A stretch of DNA of 64,000 nucleotides from Firmicutes bacterium UBA4795 (GCA_002402825.1 DHGP01000028.1:73067-137066), one strand, 5' to 3'. Counted from the first letter of the stretch, positions 42,311 through 50,307 are shown. The notes: a model not told the origin generated them from the letters alone. A program made the numbers and translations.

Positions 42311-42997
42311 ATGGTTACCGGCCTGCCTCTTGTCGTTCAAAAATGACTTGAACATTCTAATGTCATTAGTAAAGAATTTACCCAGACCGTTCATCTGAAA
42401 CAAAAGGGAGAAATGCGCGCCACTGCCGGCGGAAAGCGGATGCCCTTTGAAGCAGAGCAATACTTCACCACTCAAAAACCCGGCTTTATCTGGTTTGCTG
42501 AGGTAAAAGCTGCACCGGGAATTCATTTTACCGGAAAAGATAAGTATGAAGATGGAAAAGGTCACCTGCTAATTAAATTGCTTTTGCTCTTCTCCGTTGC
42601 GGGTGCCAAAGGAAAAGAAATTAACTAGGGTACAATGGTGCGTTTTCTTGCCGAAACTGTTTGGTTCCCGTTAGCTGCTTTAAACAATTATATCCAATGG
42701 GAGCAGGTAGATTCAACAACAGCCAAAGCCACAATGACCTATGGAGGAATTACTGCTTCAGGTTTTTACAAGTTTGATGAAAATGGTGATATGGTAAGTT
42801 TTGAGGCCAAAAGGTACTACGACCGTAAAGGCGGGGTCACCTTGGAAGACTGGTTTATTCAAATAGAACCAAGCGGATACAAAGAATTTGCAGGAATGAG
42901 AATTCCAGCAAAGATGACCGTAACCTGAAGATTAAAAGAAGGTGATTTTACCTGGCTTAATCTGGAAGTCTTAGAAATACATTATTTCCATATCTAA
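42311..42997 (+). pseudogene. DUF6544-like gene with three in-frame stops
   Basis: One frame reads through GLPLVVQK, stop, LEHSNVISKEF, TVHLKQKGEMRATAGGK, RMPFEAEQYFT, KEIN, stop, GTMVRFLAETVWFP and KMTVT, stop, RLKEGDFTWLNLEV. These match successive blocks of the DUF6544 family with no frameshift. The stops are TGA (42344), TAG (42626) and TGA (42926). From family pattern the lost codons look like Trp, Gln and Trp, each one transition away from the stop. The gene is therefore decayed in place. It converges on the ornithine-cyclodeaminase gene. Confidence 0.7.
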
Positions 42998-43953
42998 AAC
43001 AACTCTACTTCCAAGCCTGTCCTATACTTTATGGCCCGTTCGTAAAGATAAGCAGCTAAAGCGATGTCTTGGATGGCCAGACCGGTGGAATCAAAGATCG
43101 TTATTTCGTCTTTGCTCCGACGGCCAGGACATTTCCCTATAATTACTTCACCCAAGGTGCCGGCTATATCTTCTTTTGTCAATGTTCCTGAGGAAATGGC
43201 AACGTTAATTTCACCACCGTGGGTGGATTGTTTTACGTCATCAACAAATATGCGCGCCTGTTTTAAAATTTCTATATCCAGTTCCTGTTTGCCGGGCGCG
43301 TCTGCCCCTATGGCATCAATATGGGTACCTGGTTTTAGAAAACGTTTTTGAATGATGGGCTTCCTTGCCGGGGTAAGGGTACATAGAATATCAGCGCGGC
43401 AAGTTTCTTCAAGGGAGGTTGTTTTTATTGGGAGATGAGGGAAAAGTTGTTTTAATTCCATAGCCTTCGCTAGATTTACATCGTAGAGGTAAATACAATC
43501 AAAAGGAAATTCTTTGACTAAAACCTTAATATGGGCGCGGGCCTGAATTCCACAACCAATCATTCCTAATGTCTTCGCTTCGGGGCTGGCCAGATAACGG
43601 GTGGCTACAGCACTGGCTGCTGCCGTTCGATAGCTGGTTAAAGAGGAGGCTTCCATTATTGCCAGTGGTATACCAGTTGCCGGGTCGCTATAAATTAAGA
43701 TGCCTATTACGGCAGGCAAACCGTAATTTTGAGGATTATGCGGGTAAACACAGACCCATTTTAAACCACAAGCTTCCTTAAGGTAGGCAGGCATCGCCCG
43801 GAAATCACCTTTGTATTCCGGTAAATTCAGGTATACTTTAGGTGGCATAACTGCTAGGCCTGTGGCGTAAGCACGAAAGCAATTTTCAATGATGGCCGGC
43901 AGTTTTTCTATCTCAAGCAAGGATTCCACCTCTTTAGAAGAAAGAAGAAGCAT
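42994..43953 (-). CDS. Ornithine cyclodeaminase/mu-crystallin family protein
   Basis: The 319-residue protein has the Rossmann dinucleotide motif TLGMIGCGIQARAHI and family blocks YPHNPQNYGLPAVIG, SLTSYRTAAASAVATRYL and HIDAIGADAPGKQELD. The family includes ornithine cyclodeaminase, alanine dehydrogenase and ketimine reductases. The lysine and aspartate in the GADAPGKQELD region are the usual active-site neighbourhood. The substrate cannot be fixed. It is transcribed alone, with a GGAGG ribosome site. Confidence 0.85.
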   Translation of the reverse strand: MLLLSSKEVESLLEIEKLPAIIENCFRAYATGLAVMPPKVYLNLPEYKGDFRAMPAYLKEACGLKWVCVYPHNPQNYGLPAVIGILIYSDPATGIPLAIMEASSLTSYRTAAASAVATRYLASPEAKTLGMIGCGIQARAHIKVLVKEFPFDCIYLYDVNLAKAMELKQLFPHLPIKTTSLEETCRADILCTLTPARKPIIQKRFLKPGTHIDAIGADAPGKQELDIEILKQARIFVDDVKQSTHGGEINVAISSGTLTKEDIAGTLGEVIIGKCPGRRSKDEITIFDSTGLAIQDIALAAYLYERAIKYRTGLEVELF

Positions 43954-44048
43954 TTTTGAAAAACCTCCTTAAAGCAACGCTAAGATTACTCTATTTTACC
44001 ACAGGATTAGACAAAAAGGTATAAAGACGGGGGACGATATTTTAAAGA

Positions 44049-44182
44049 TTTTCGCTATTGAACAAAAAATCGGATGTCGATCTCCTGGTAGTGGCAGAGG
44101 ATTTGCCGAGAGGATGCATGAAGCGGATGGCGAATTCGCCGGGGTGGAAAAGATAGTGGAATCCCACTTCTATAAAAAGTAA
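44049..44182 (+). pseudogene. Nucleotidyltransferase (MNT-type) remnant
   Basis: A frame from 44061 reads NKKSDVDLLVVAEDLPRG, containing the DxD metal motif of minimal nucleotidyltransferases, and stops at 44154. The next frame continues the homology as EFAGVEKIVESHFYKK ending at 44180. A frameshift and a lost 5' end mark it as a fragment, perhaps of a MNT/HEPN toxin-antitoxin pair. The rest of the 43954-44267 gap holds no other gene I can support. Confidence 0.55.
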
Positions 44183-44267
44183 AATTACCGGCCAAATGAC
44201 CGGCTTTATTTTTAGTCAAGACACCTATTATAACTGCAACATAAAATTACATTAGAACAAATATAAA

Positions 44268-44345
44268 TGGGGTGGAAGATGGGACTTGAACCCACGACCC
44301 CCAGAGCCACAATCTGGTGCTCTAACCAACTGAGCTACTCCCACC
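44268..44345 (-). tRNA. tRNA-His (GTG anticodon)
   Basis: The minus strand gives acceptor GTGGGAG with CTTCCAC, an extra 5' G (G-1) opposite C73 as in tRNA-His, an anticodon loop TTGTGGC (GTG) and an encoded CCA. Confidence 0.95.
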
Positions 44346-44439
44346 ATATATTTTTATATACATTCCAGCTATACCAAGTATATTGATTTTACCAAATAAG
44401 ATTTTAAAAGTCAAGAACTACAATTCTTAAGTTTACATT

Positions 44440-44904
44440 TTAAGCTATATTTGTTAAATCAATCATTACGGCTGTTTCATCACAGTAAGGAAACTTAGGG
44501 CAATCCATACACTCTTTCCACACTTTTTGAGGTAATTTTTCTTTGGAAACAAGCGAAAAACCACACTTAAGAAAAAACCCCTCTTTATAGGTAAGGGCAA
44601 AAACTCGCTTAAGCTCTAATTCTCTGGCTTCCTGTAAAGAAGCTTCAACCAACATCCTTCCTATTCCTTGATGACTAAAACGCTCATTTACCGCTAAGGA
44701 CCTTATTTCTGCTAAATCTTCCCAGATAATGTGCAGGGAACTTGCTCCCAAAAGGTGCCCGTTTTTTTCTGCCACGGTAAATTCACGTATGGCTTCATAA
44801 AGTAAGGCCCTTGGTCTAATAAGCATAAGCCCTTGCTTTGCAAAATGAGAAATTAAGTTATAGATTTTTTCCACATCAGAAATTTTTGCTTTACGAATTT
44901 GCAA
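44440..44904 (-). CDS. GNAT family N-acetyltransferase
   Basis: This GNAT-fold protein of about 154 residues starts LQIRKAKISDVEKIYNLI and has the acetyl-CoA loop RFSHQGIGRMLVEASLQEA. Its C-terminal YKEGFFLKCGFSLVSKEKLP to CMDCPKFPYC matches the ArgA-like N-acetylglutamate synthase group of Firmicutes. I set the start at TTG 44904, 10 nt after GAGGG. The open frame extends upstream to 44976, but that part comes from an inserted repeat and is not conserved. The substrate is probably glutamate or another amino acid (inference). Confidence 0.82.
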   Translation of the reverse strand: MQIRKAKISDVEKIYNLISHFAKQGLMLIRPRALLYEAIREFTVAEKNGHLLGASSLHIIWEDLAEIRSLAVNERFSHQGIGRMLVEASLQEARELELKRVFALTYKEGFFLKCGFSLVSKEKLPQKVWKECMDCPKFPYCDETAVMIDLTNIA

Positions 44905-44920
44905 AACAATTTTACCCTCT

Positions 44921-44995
44921 AAAGGAGACTGTCGAAAAACCCTTTTATTGTTCCTCCCCCTTACCCCCTCCCTCAAGGGGGGTAAGGGGGAGATT
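44921..44995. mobile_element. Partial copy of the GACTGTCGAAAAA element
   Basis: GAGACTGTCGAAAAAC and an internal GC-rich hairpin (CTCCCCCTTACCCCC with its complement) match, in inverse orientation, one half of the element at 46906-47017. The other terminal repeat is missing. Confidence 0.55.
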
Positions 44996-44996
44996 A

Positions 44997-45080
44997 AACT
45001 TTCATACCTTCACCCGGTTAAACTTTACTTTCCGGTTAGCAGTCTAATTCTTTGCGGCGGCCGATAAATTAAAATGGCTT
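44997..45080. repeat. 84-bp copy of the lepB-rbgA junction
   Basis: These 84 bp match 47853-47936 with 4 differences. The copy holds the first three codons of rbgA, the intergenic gap and the last codons of lepB. It now supplies the 3' end of the TolC-like gene. Confidence 0.85.
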
Positions 45081-46155
45081 GACTTACCAAGGGACGGTCC
45101 GTAAGCTGGTAAAATGAGGCTTTTAGTACGGCGTGTTGGTAGGTTATAGTACTAACAGCATTTTTTGCCTCAAATACGGCCGCTTCAGCTTCTTTTAGTT
45201 TAGCTTTGGTAATCATCCCCACGTCATACTGTACTTTAGCAATTCGCAAAGCTTCCTCAGCTGCTTGCAAACCCTGGATGGCGGCAGCGTATTGTTCTTC
45301 CAGCGTGCATATATCGTGGTATAAAGTGCGCACCAGTTCCTTAATTTTTTTCTCGGCCTCAAAGGAAGTCAGTTCAGCAATATCCACGTCATATTTTTCA
45401 ATATCGTACGGTTTGCTGAAAAAATTTAAGTCCAGCTTTTGGATGGAAATGTTTTGCTTTAACTTCCAAAGATCCCGGCTTGCCTCCACGGCTCTGGCTA
45501 CTTCCGTATCCAGATTATCTATTTGCAAAGGACTGTAAAATATTTTATCGGTTAATACGGGCCTATCTTCCGGACATAAATCAACTAACTTGTTAAAAGA
45601 AACGTAGGCTTTAGTTAATTCTTCCTGGGCCGCAGCAAGGTTTTCTTTACTCGCGGCCGCTTTTGCCTCGGCCCCAATTACGGCGCTTGCGGTTACTAAT
45701 CCCACTCTTTGGCTTGATTTAGTCACCCGTAAGTTTTCTTCATCCCGGCTTAAAGCCACTTCTGCCGTTTGCACTTTTTCCAGCGCCTTTAAGATATCAA
45801 TATACTTTTGGTAAACGTCAAACACCACTGAGTCTTGTTTAGCTTCATAGTCCTTTTTTTGGATCCGCCAGTTTAAGTCACTTTGCACCAAATCATAAAA
45901 GGTGGCTTCTGTCTGCGGGTTAACATTACCCCCGGTAGGAGCAAATTCAACCAAATCAGCCGCGTCCTCTCTTTGTTCGTAGGCTTTGTCAATATTTAGT
46001 TTAGCGGCTTTAACCTCACTGCTGGCGTTTAAAGCTCTTTTTACCGCCTCACTTAAACTAAGCTCCGGCCTGGCGGGCTCTTTGGCCCAAGCCAGGGACA
46101 AACCAAGGCTTAATAACATAATTAATCCTACCAATACTGTTAATACTCGACGCAT
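45025..46155 (-). CDS. TolC family protein with a grafted C-terminus
   Basis: The 376-residue protein has a signal peptide (about 1-24, ending LAWA) and long helical repeats of TolC outer-membrane efflux proteins: LSLSEAVKRALNASSEVKAA, and later YDVGMITKAKLKEAEAAVFEA. Its last 17 or so residues, AILIYRPPQRIRLLTGK, are almost the same as the end of signal peptidase LepB encoded 2.8 kb away, because the underlying 84 bp are a copy. The native end is therefore lost or replaced. TolC-like proteins in monoderm Firmicutes have no settled role; a diderm envelope is an alternative. Confidence 0.82.
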   Translation of the reverse strand: MRRVLTVLVGLIMLLSLGLSLAWAKEPARPELSLSEAVKRALNASSEVKAAKLNIDKAYEQREDAADLVEFAPTGGNVNPQTEATFYDLVQSDLNWRIQKKDYEAKQDSVVFDVYQKYIDILKALEKVQTAEVALSRDEENLRVTKSSQRVGLVTASAVIGAEAKAAASKENLAAAQEELTKAYVSFNKLVDLCPEDRPVLTDKIFYSPLQIDNLDTEVARAVEASRDLWKLKQNISIQKLDLNFFSKPYDIEKYDVDIAELTSFEAEKKIKELVRTLYHDICTLEEQYAAAIQGLQAAEEALRIAKVQYDVGMITKAKLKEAEAAVFEAKNAVSTITYQHAVLKASFYQLTDRPLVSQAILIYRPPQRIRLLTGK

Positions 46156-46202
46156 AAAACCACTCCTTTAACCAGGCTGAAAGCCTGGCCTACTTTTTTA
46201 GA

Positions 46203-46510
46203 AAGTATTCAGTCAACCAGTCTCCTGGCCCGGCGTGTCCCCGCTCACTGAATGCTTCACGCCGACAGCACCACGGCTTGCTTCTGACCGGACTAGCGGC
46301 GCTGCAAAGGCGGCATGAAACTGGTATCATTCCAACGTTTTATTACTTCAAGAGTTAGTTTGCCTATCTTTAGTAACCTCTGGGTGCCGCTGGTTTCGCG
46401 CCGCTGTCCGGTTACCCTTGAGCTTCGCCGGGTGCTGTTACCGGCGTTACGCAAGGCGTTCACTCAGGGACATCGCCGGGCCACGGTAAGCTGCTTTACT
46501 GAATATTTAC
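46203..46510. repeat. GC-richer insert bounded by GTATTCAGT/ACTGAATA inverted repeats
   Basis: The outer arms AAGTATTCAGT (46203) and ACTGAATATTT (end) match the small palindrome at 38653-38681. The 277 bp between them are clearly more GC-rich than neighbouring DNA and contain local hairpins such as CGGCGTG/CACGCCG. No credible gene is present. The 360-bp gap 46156-46515 is almost wholly this element. Confidence 0.55.
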
Positions 46511-46515
46511 CTTTT

Positions 46516-46878
46516 TTAGAAAGCATTTTTTAAGTGGGTAAGCTGGGTTACTTCGTTTTTTTGATTAAACTTTAAGGTCAAGACATCTAGGCGTACCGAT
46601 ATTTCTGGCTGTCCGGCCTTCTTTAAGTAAAAAGAGGCTACCTGGCGCACCTTTTTTTGTTTATTTCTTTTTATGCTTTCCTGAGGCAAACCAAAACTAT
46701 TTGTTTTACGGCTTCGCACCTCCACAAACACTAAAACCGGGCCTTTTTGAGCAATAATATCAATTTCTCCCCACGGACAGCGAAAATTGCGCTGGACTAT
46801 TTTATACCCTTGTTTTACCAGGTAAGCCGCTGCCTCCTCTTCACCCTGCCGGCCCAAAAGCTGCTTTTCTTTACCCAT
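46516..46878 (-). CDS. YraN/UPF0102 endonuclease-like protein
   Basis: The 120-residue protein has the UPF0102 core GRQGEEEAAAYLVKQGYKI and CPWGEIDIIAQKGPVLVFVEVRSRK. The E, D and ExK pattern is that of PD-(D/E)xK nucleases. The biological role is unproven. It is the last gene of the ffh-to-rbgA housekeeping run. An rnhB gene, often found between rbgA and yraN, is absent here, with an inserted element in that gap. Confidence 0.87.
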   Translation of the reverse strand: MGKEKQLLGRQGEEEAAAYLVKQGYKIVQRNFRCPWGEIDIIAQKGPVLVFVEVRSRKTNSFGLPQESIKRNKQKKVRQVASFYLKKAGQPEISVRLDVLTLKFNQKNEVTQLTHLKNAF

Positions 46879-46905
46879 CTTCTATACTTACCTTTACCCT
46901 TCTCA

Positions 46906-47017
46906 TTTTAAGAGACTGTCGAAAAAGTTCAAATCCCCCTCCCCCTAACCTCCTCCCTCAAGGGGAGGGGGTTAGGGGGGTGGGTCAATAAAATGGTTTT
47001 TCGACAGTCTTTTAAAA
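46906..47017. mobile_element. MITE-like element with GACTGTCGAAAAA terminal repeats
   Basis: About 21-bp inverted termini (built on GAGACTGTCGAAAAA and TTTTTCGACAGTC, one mismatch) bracket a 112-bp element with a GC-rich internal hairpin. Its right half runs into rbgA and encodes that protein's last residues. A partial copy lies at 44921. Confidence 0.65.
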
Positions 47018-47861
47018 GGTCTAAAGTAAAGCGACCCAACTTCCCTTCCCGAAATTCTCTCAAAAAATGGACCGCGGCTTTATGACAGTTTACGGTCCCG
47101 CCAGAATCAAGAAAGCCTCTCTTTTTTCCTATTTGGATCAGCAGAAATTGTTTATCGGCAGGTATTTCCGTCAACCGGTAAGCCTGCATAATTGCCTGGG
47201 GTTGATGTTGGCTTAGCCAAATTAATAACTCACCGGCCGCTTTCTCTACGTCAAATATTTCTTCCTTAATTGCTCCTGTAACCGCTAATTTAAAAGCAGA
47301 AACTGGGTTATCCAGCTTGGGCCATAAAACACCAGGTGTGTCTAATAATTCTATATTTTGTTTTTGGTTGACCCGAAGCCATTGCGGTCCGCGAGTTAAG
47401 GCCGGGCGCTTACCGGTCCGGGCTACGTTTTTCCCTACTAGGCAGTTGATAAATTGTGATTTACCTACGTTAGGAATGCCTACCACCATACAGCGGGGGG
47501 GACGGGGAAACAACCGCCTATTATTTTTTGTAGTAGCTTTAGTCTTTTGGTATAATTCGTTTACCGCGGGAATAACCGCATTCACCCCTTCTCCCTTAAC
47601 AGAATCTACCGCTAGAACAGGCGCCTCCTTTCTAAATAAATACTCCACCCAGGTCAAAGTTAGCGCTGGGTCAGCCAAATCAGCTTTATTTAAGACAATT
47701 AAAAGGGGTTTTAAACCCAGTATTTTTTTCAAAAGTGGATTGCGGCTGCTTTCCGGAATGCGGGCATCAACAATTTCAATAACCACATCAACCAACCGCA
47801 AGTCTTTTTGAATCAGTCTTTTAGCTTTAGCCATATGCCCAGGGTACCATTGAACTTTCAT
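46929..47861 (-). CDS. rbgA: Ribosome biogenesis GTPase RbgA (YlqF), C-terminus altered by an inserted repeat
   Basis: This circularly permuted GTPase needed for 50S assembly has G4 LNKADLADP before G1 GIPNVGKSQFINCL and G3 LLDTPGVLWPK. At 310 residues it is somewhat longer than usual. The normal end FREGKLGRFTLDLL is followed by KDCRKTILLTHPPNPLPLRE and a few more residues, all encoded by the inserted element. The native last residues are therefore missing, though the GTPase and most of the C-terminal domain are kept. It begins 19 bp after lepB. Confidence 0.93.
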   Translation of the reverse strand: MKVQWYPGHMAKAKRLIQKDLRLVDVVIEIVDARIPESSRNPLLKKILGLKPLLIVLNKADLADPALTLTWVEYLFRKEAPVLAVDSVKGEGVNAVIPAVNELYQKTKATTKNNRRLFPRPPRCMVVGIPNVGKSQFINCLVGKNVARTGKRPALTRGPQWLRVNQKQNIELLDTPGVLWPKLDNPVSAFKLAVTGAIKEEIFDVEKAAGELLIWLSQHQPQAIMQAYRLTEIPADKQFLLIQIGKKRGFLDSGGTVNCHKAAVHFLREFREGKLGRFTLDLLKDCRKTILLTHPPNPLPLREEVRGRGI

Positions 47862-47936
47862 ACCTTCACCCGGTTAAACTTTACTTTCCAGTTAGCAGTC
47901 TAATCCTTTGCGGGGGCCAATAAATTAAAATGGCTT
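47853..47936. repeat. 84-bp source copy at the lepB-rbgA junction
   Basis: This segment matches 44997-45080 at 80 of 84 positions. It is probably the original, because here lepB and rbgA are in their normal order and reading frame. Confidence 0.85.
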
Positions 47937-48453
47937 TACCTACTACGTATTTCTGGGGTAAAGGTCCCCAAACGCGGCTGTCATCACTATTATTGCGGTT
48001 ATCACCCAGCGCAAGATAATGGCCCGGCGGCACTATTATCGGACCAAAATCATTAAAGCATAGCCCTGCCGGCAGGTATTCCTCCGGTACTTGCTGGTTA
48101 TTAATGTAAAGCTTACTGTTTTTAAGGGTTACTGTTTCCCCGCCAAAAGCAATTAGTCTTTTAACGAAATCACGGCTTGGGTCCAAAGGGTATTTAAAAA
48201 CAATAATATCACCCCGTTGGGGAGACCAGAAATGGTAATTAAATTTACTGACAATAATGCGGTCGCCTACCTGCAGGGTAGGCTCCATGGAACCCGAGGG
48301 AATAAAAAAAGGTTGAATGATAAAAATCCTGATCACCACGGCTAGCAAAACCGCTACAATTATTGATTCCATAAATTCATAAAAGGCTGATTTTTTAGTC
48401 ACTTGCGTTTCGACTCTTCTGGTTATCCCCTCACCAGATTTTACTTTCTCCAT
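47881..48453 (-). CDS. lepB: Signal peptidase I
   Basis: The 190-residue type I signal peptidase has one N-terminal membrane segment (about 27-47). The catalytic Ser lies in PSGSMEPTLQVGD, and the catalytic Lys in RDFVKRLIAFGGE. Box E is GDNRNNSDDSRVWG. It removes signal peptides from exported proteins at the membrane. It lies between rplS and rbgA, the usual Firmicute order. The last codons are the source of the 84-bp repeat found in the TolC-like gene. Confidence 0.95.
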   Translation of the reverse strand: MEKVKSGEGITRRVETQVTKKSAFYEFMESIIVAVLLAVVIRIFIIQPFFIPSGSMEPTLQVGDRIIVSKFNYHFWSPQRGDIIVFKYPLDPSRDFVKRLIAFGGETVTLKNSKLYINNQQVPEEYLPAGLCFNDFGPIIVPPGHYLALGDNRNNSDDSRVWGPLPQKYVVGKAILIYWPPQRIRLLTGK

Positions 48454-48599
48454 AATTTACTTCAATTTACCTCCCGGCTGACCTAAAACTAACCTCAGCT
48501 TTCAGCCATCAACATTTTTAACTCTGCTGACAACTTAACTCTTGATCGCTGGACGCTGAATAATTACAAATTTTTATTTATGGATATGTTAAGGGCAAA

Positions 48600-48941
48600 T
48601 TACCGGCGTTCCTTAAGGCGGGCTGCTTTACCTTTAAGCTTACGCAGATAATAAAGTCTGGCTTGCCGTACACTTGAGCGTCTTACTATCTCAAGGCGCT
48701 CAATTTTTGGTGAATGAAGAGGAAAGGTTCTTTCCGCGCCAATCCCGTACGAAACCCGGCGGACGGTGAAGGTTTCGTTTAAACCTCCCCCTCTTCGTCT
48801 AATTACAACCCCTTCAAACATTTGCAGCCGCTCGCGTCCGCCCTCGACTACTTTTACGTGTACTCTTATAGTATCCCCGGGCCGAAATTCAGGTAAATTT
48901 TTCTTTATCTGTTCTTGCTCTAAAAAACTAATTAAATTCAC
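48600..48941 (-). CDS. rplS: 50S ribosomal protein L19
   Basis: The protein of about 113 residues has the L19 signature FRPGDTIRVHVKVVEGGRER and VRRVSYGIGAERTFPLHSPK. It sits at the 30S-50S interface. GTG 48941 (MNLISFLEQEQIKK) fits the family start better than the TTG one codon upstream. It lies between trmD and lepB. A 146-bp gap without a gene separates it from lepB. Confidence 0.96.
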   Translation of the reverse strand: MNLISFLEQEQIKKNLPEFRPGDTIRVHVKVVEGGRERLQMFEGVVIRRRGGGLNETFTVRRVSYGIGAERTFPLHSPKIERLEIVRRSSVRQARLYYLRKLKGKAARLKERR

Positions 48942-48981
48942 CAATCACGCCGTCCTTCCTAAGCTTAGTATATGAGGCTGG

Positions 48982-49734
48982 CTATTCTAAATTTAATTTT
49001 TTTAAAAAAGATAAAACTTCCTTAAGTACTTCTTTATCTTCTTTAGCTAGTAAAGCTGGATTTAAAAGTTCGGGACGCCTTTCCAGGGTTCGGAGCAACG
49101 CTTGCTTCTTTCGCCAACGCCGGACTTTTTCGTGATGCCCGCTTAAAAGAACCTCGGGAACAGCGTAACCCCGGTAAACCGGCGGCCGCGTATATTGAGG
49201 GTACTCAAGTAGACCTTGCTGAAAAGTTTCTTCTTGCAAAGAATCACTTTTTCCCAACGTGCCTGGGATTAACCGGCTCACTGCGTCAACCACAAGCGCC
49301 GCCGGCAGTTCACCTCCGGTAAGGACATAATCCCCAATAGATATTTCATCGGTTACCAAATGTTCTCTAACGCGTTCATCAACCCCTTCGTAATGGCCGC
49401 AAATTAAAACTAAATGTTCTTCCCTTGCCAGCTCACTCGCCAGGGTCTGACTAAAAACCAATCCGGTTGGACAAAGTAAAATAACCCGTCCTAAAGAACT
49501 ACGCTGACTTTTTAGCCAGTCTATGGCTTCAAAAAATGGTTGGGGGGCCATCACCATTCCCGCCCCTCCGCCATAAGGGGTATCATCTACACTGCGATGC
49601 TTATTACGGGAAAAGTCACGCAAATTTATTAAATTTATGATCAGCAATCCCTTTTCCTGCGCCCTTTTAATAATGCTGGCGCTAAAAGGACCATCAAACA
49701 TTTCGGGAAAAATAGTAAGAATATCAATAATCAC
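48982..49734 (-). CDS. trmD: tRNA (guanine-37-N1)-methyltransferase
   Basis: The SPOUT methyltransferase of about 250 residues has IDILTIFPEMFDGPF, PYGGGAGMVMAPQP, the SAM-binding knot CGHYEGVDERV and DYVLTGGELPALVV-like residues. It methylates G37 of tRNAs reading CNN codons, including the tRNA-Pro and tRNA-Leu found in this window. GTG 49734 matches the family start; the open frame extends six codons further. It follows rimM by about 40 bp. Confidence 0.95.
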   Translation of the reverse strand: MIIDILTIFPEMFDGPFSASIIKRAQEKGLLIINLINLRDFSRNKHRSVDDTPYGGGAGMVMAPQPFFEAIDWLKSQRSSLGRVILLCPTGLVFSQTLASELAREEHLVLICGHYEGVDERVREHLVTDEISIGDYVLTGGELPAALVVDAVSRLIPGTLGKSDSLQEETFQQGLLEYPQYTRPPVYRGYAVPEVLLSGHHEKVRRWRKKQALLRTLERRPELLNPALLAKEDKEVLKEVLSFLKKLNLE

Positions 49735-49774
49735 GTAACCACCAAATACCACTAACTTAATTTCTGTCAGATTA

Positions 49775-50290
49775 TTAATTAAATAAACCTGGAAGCGGTT
49801 TAACCACCAGGCGCTTGTTTTTTAAGTCAACTTCTTTAACCACTTGCTTTAAAGCTGGAATTAATATAGACCGGTTAATGTTTTGTGCCTCAACCACGTA
49901 AACATCATTGGCCCCGGTTTTTAATACGTCCTGAACTTTTCCCAAGTACTCTCCCCCGGTCGTGTAAACCTCAAGGTTAATAAGCTCAAATACATAAAAG
50001 GTATCCGGCGGTAAGCTTACCAACTGATTCTTGGTTACCTGAAGTAAAGCGCCCTTTAAGTTTGCCGCGGTGTTCATCTCGTTTACTTTCTTAAACTTTA
50101 AAATAATGTACTTTTTATGAGGATATGCCCTTTCAATTTGGTATTTGCTTCTTTTTGCTCCGGAAAATACAATCACTTGTTCCATTTTATAAAAACGTTC
50201 CGGAAAGTCAGTCAACGGCAACACCCGCACGCATCCTTTGTTGCCCTGAGTATTAACAATCTTACCAATGGTAATGTACTCTTCATCCAT
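49775..50290 (-). CDS. rimM: 16S rRNA processing protein RimM
   Basis: The protein of about 171 residues has ITIGKIVNTQGNKGCVRVLPLTDFPE in shortened form and a C-terminal PRC-barrel (FYVFELINLEVYTTGGEYLG). It assists 30S assembly. ATG 50290 gives the family-like start MDEEYITIGKIV, although only 2 nt separate it from AGAGG. TTG 50302 is an alternative start lacking a ribosome site. It lies between khpA and trmD. Confidence 0.92.
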   Translation of the reverse strand: MDEEYITIGKIVNTQGNKGCVRVLPLTDFPERFYKMEQVIVFSGAKRSKYQIERAYPHKKYIILKFKKVNEMNTAANLKGALLQVTKNQLVSLPPDTFYVFELINLEVYTTGGEYLGKVQDVLKTGANDVYVVEAQNINRSILIPALKQVVKEVDLKNKRLVVKPLPGLFN

Positions 50291-50307
50291 TTCCTCTACC
50301 AATCAAT

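Noticed and set aside
42626..42628. Pyrrolysine at the TAG in the DUF6544-like frame
   Set aside because: The position is normally Gln, the gene has two further stops, and no pyl genes or PYLIS-like context are seen. A nonsense mutation is simpler.
44183..44220. Terminator at CCGG..CCGG before tRNA-His
   Set aside because: The arms are only 4 bp and self-complementary. The T-rich stretch alone is not enough.
46315..46533. A 72-codon open frame in the GC-richer element
   Set aside because: It has no ribosome site and no recognisable protein features, and lies wholly within a repeat-bounded insert. It appears to be chance.
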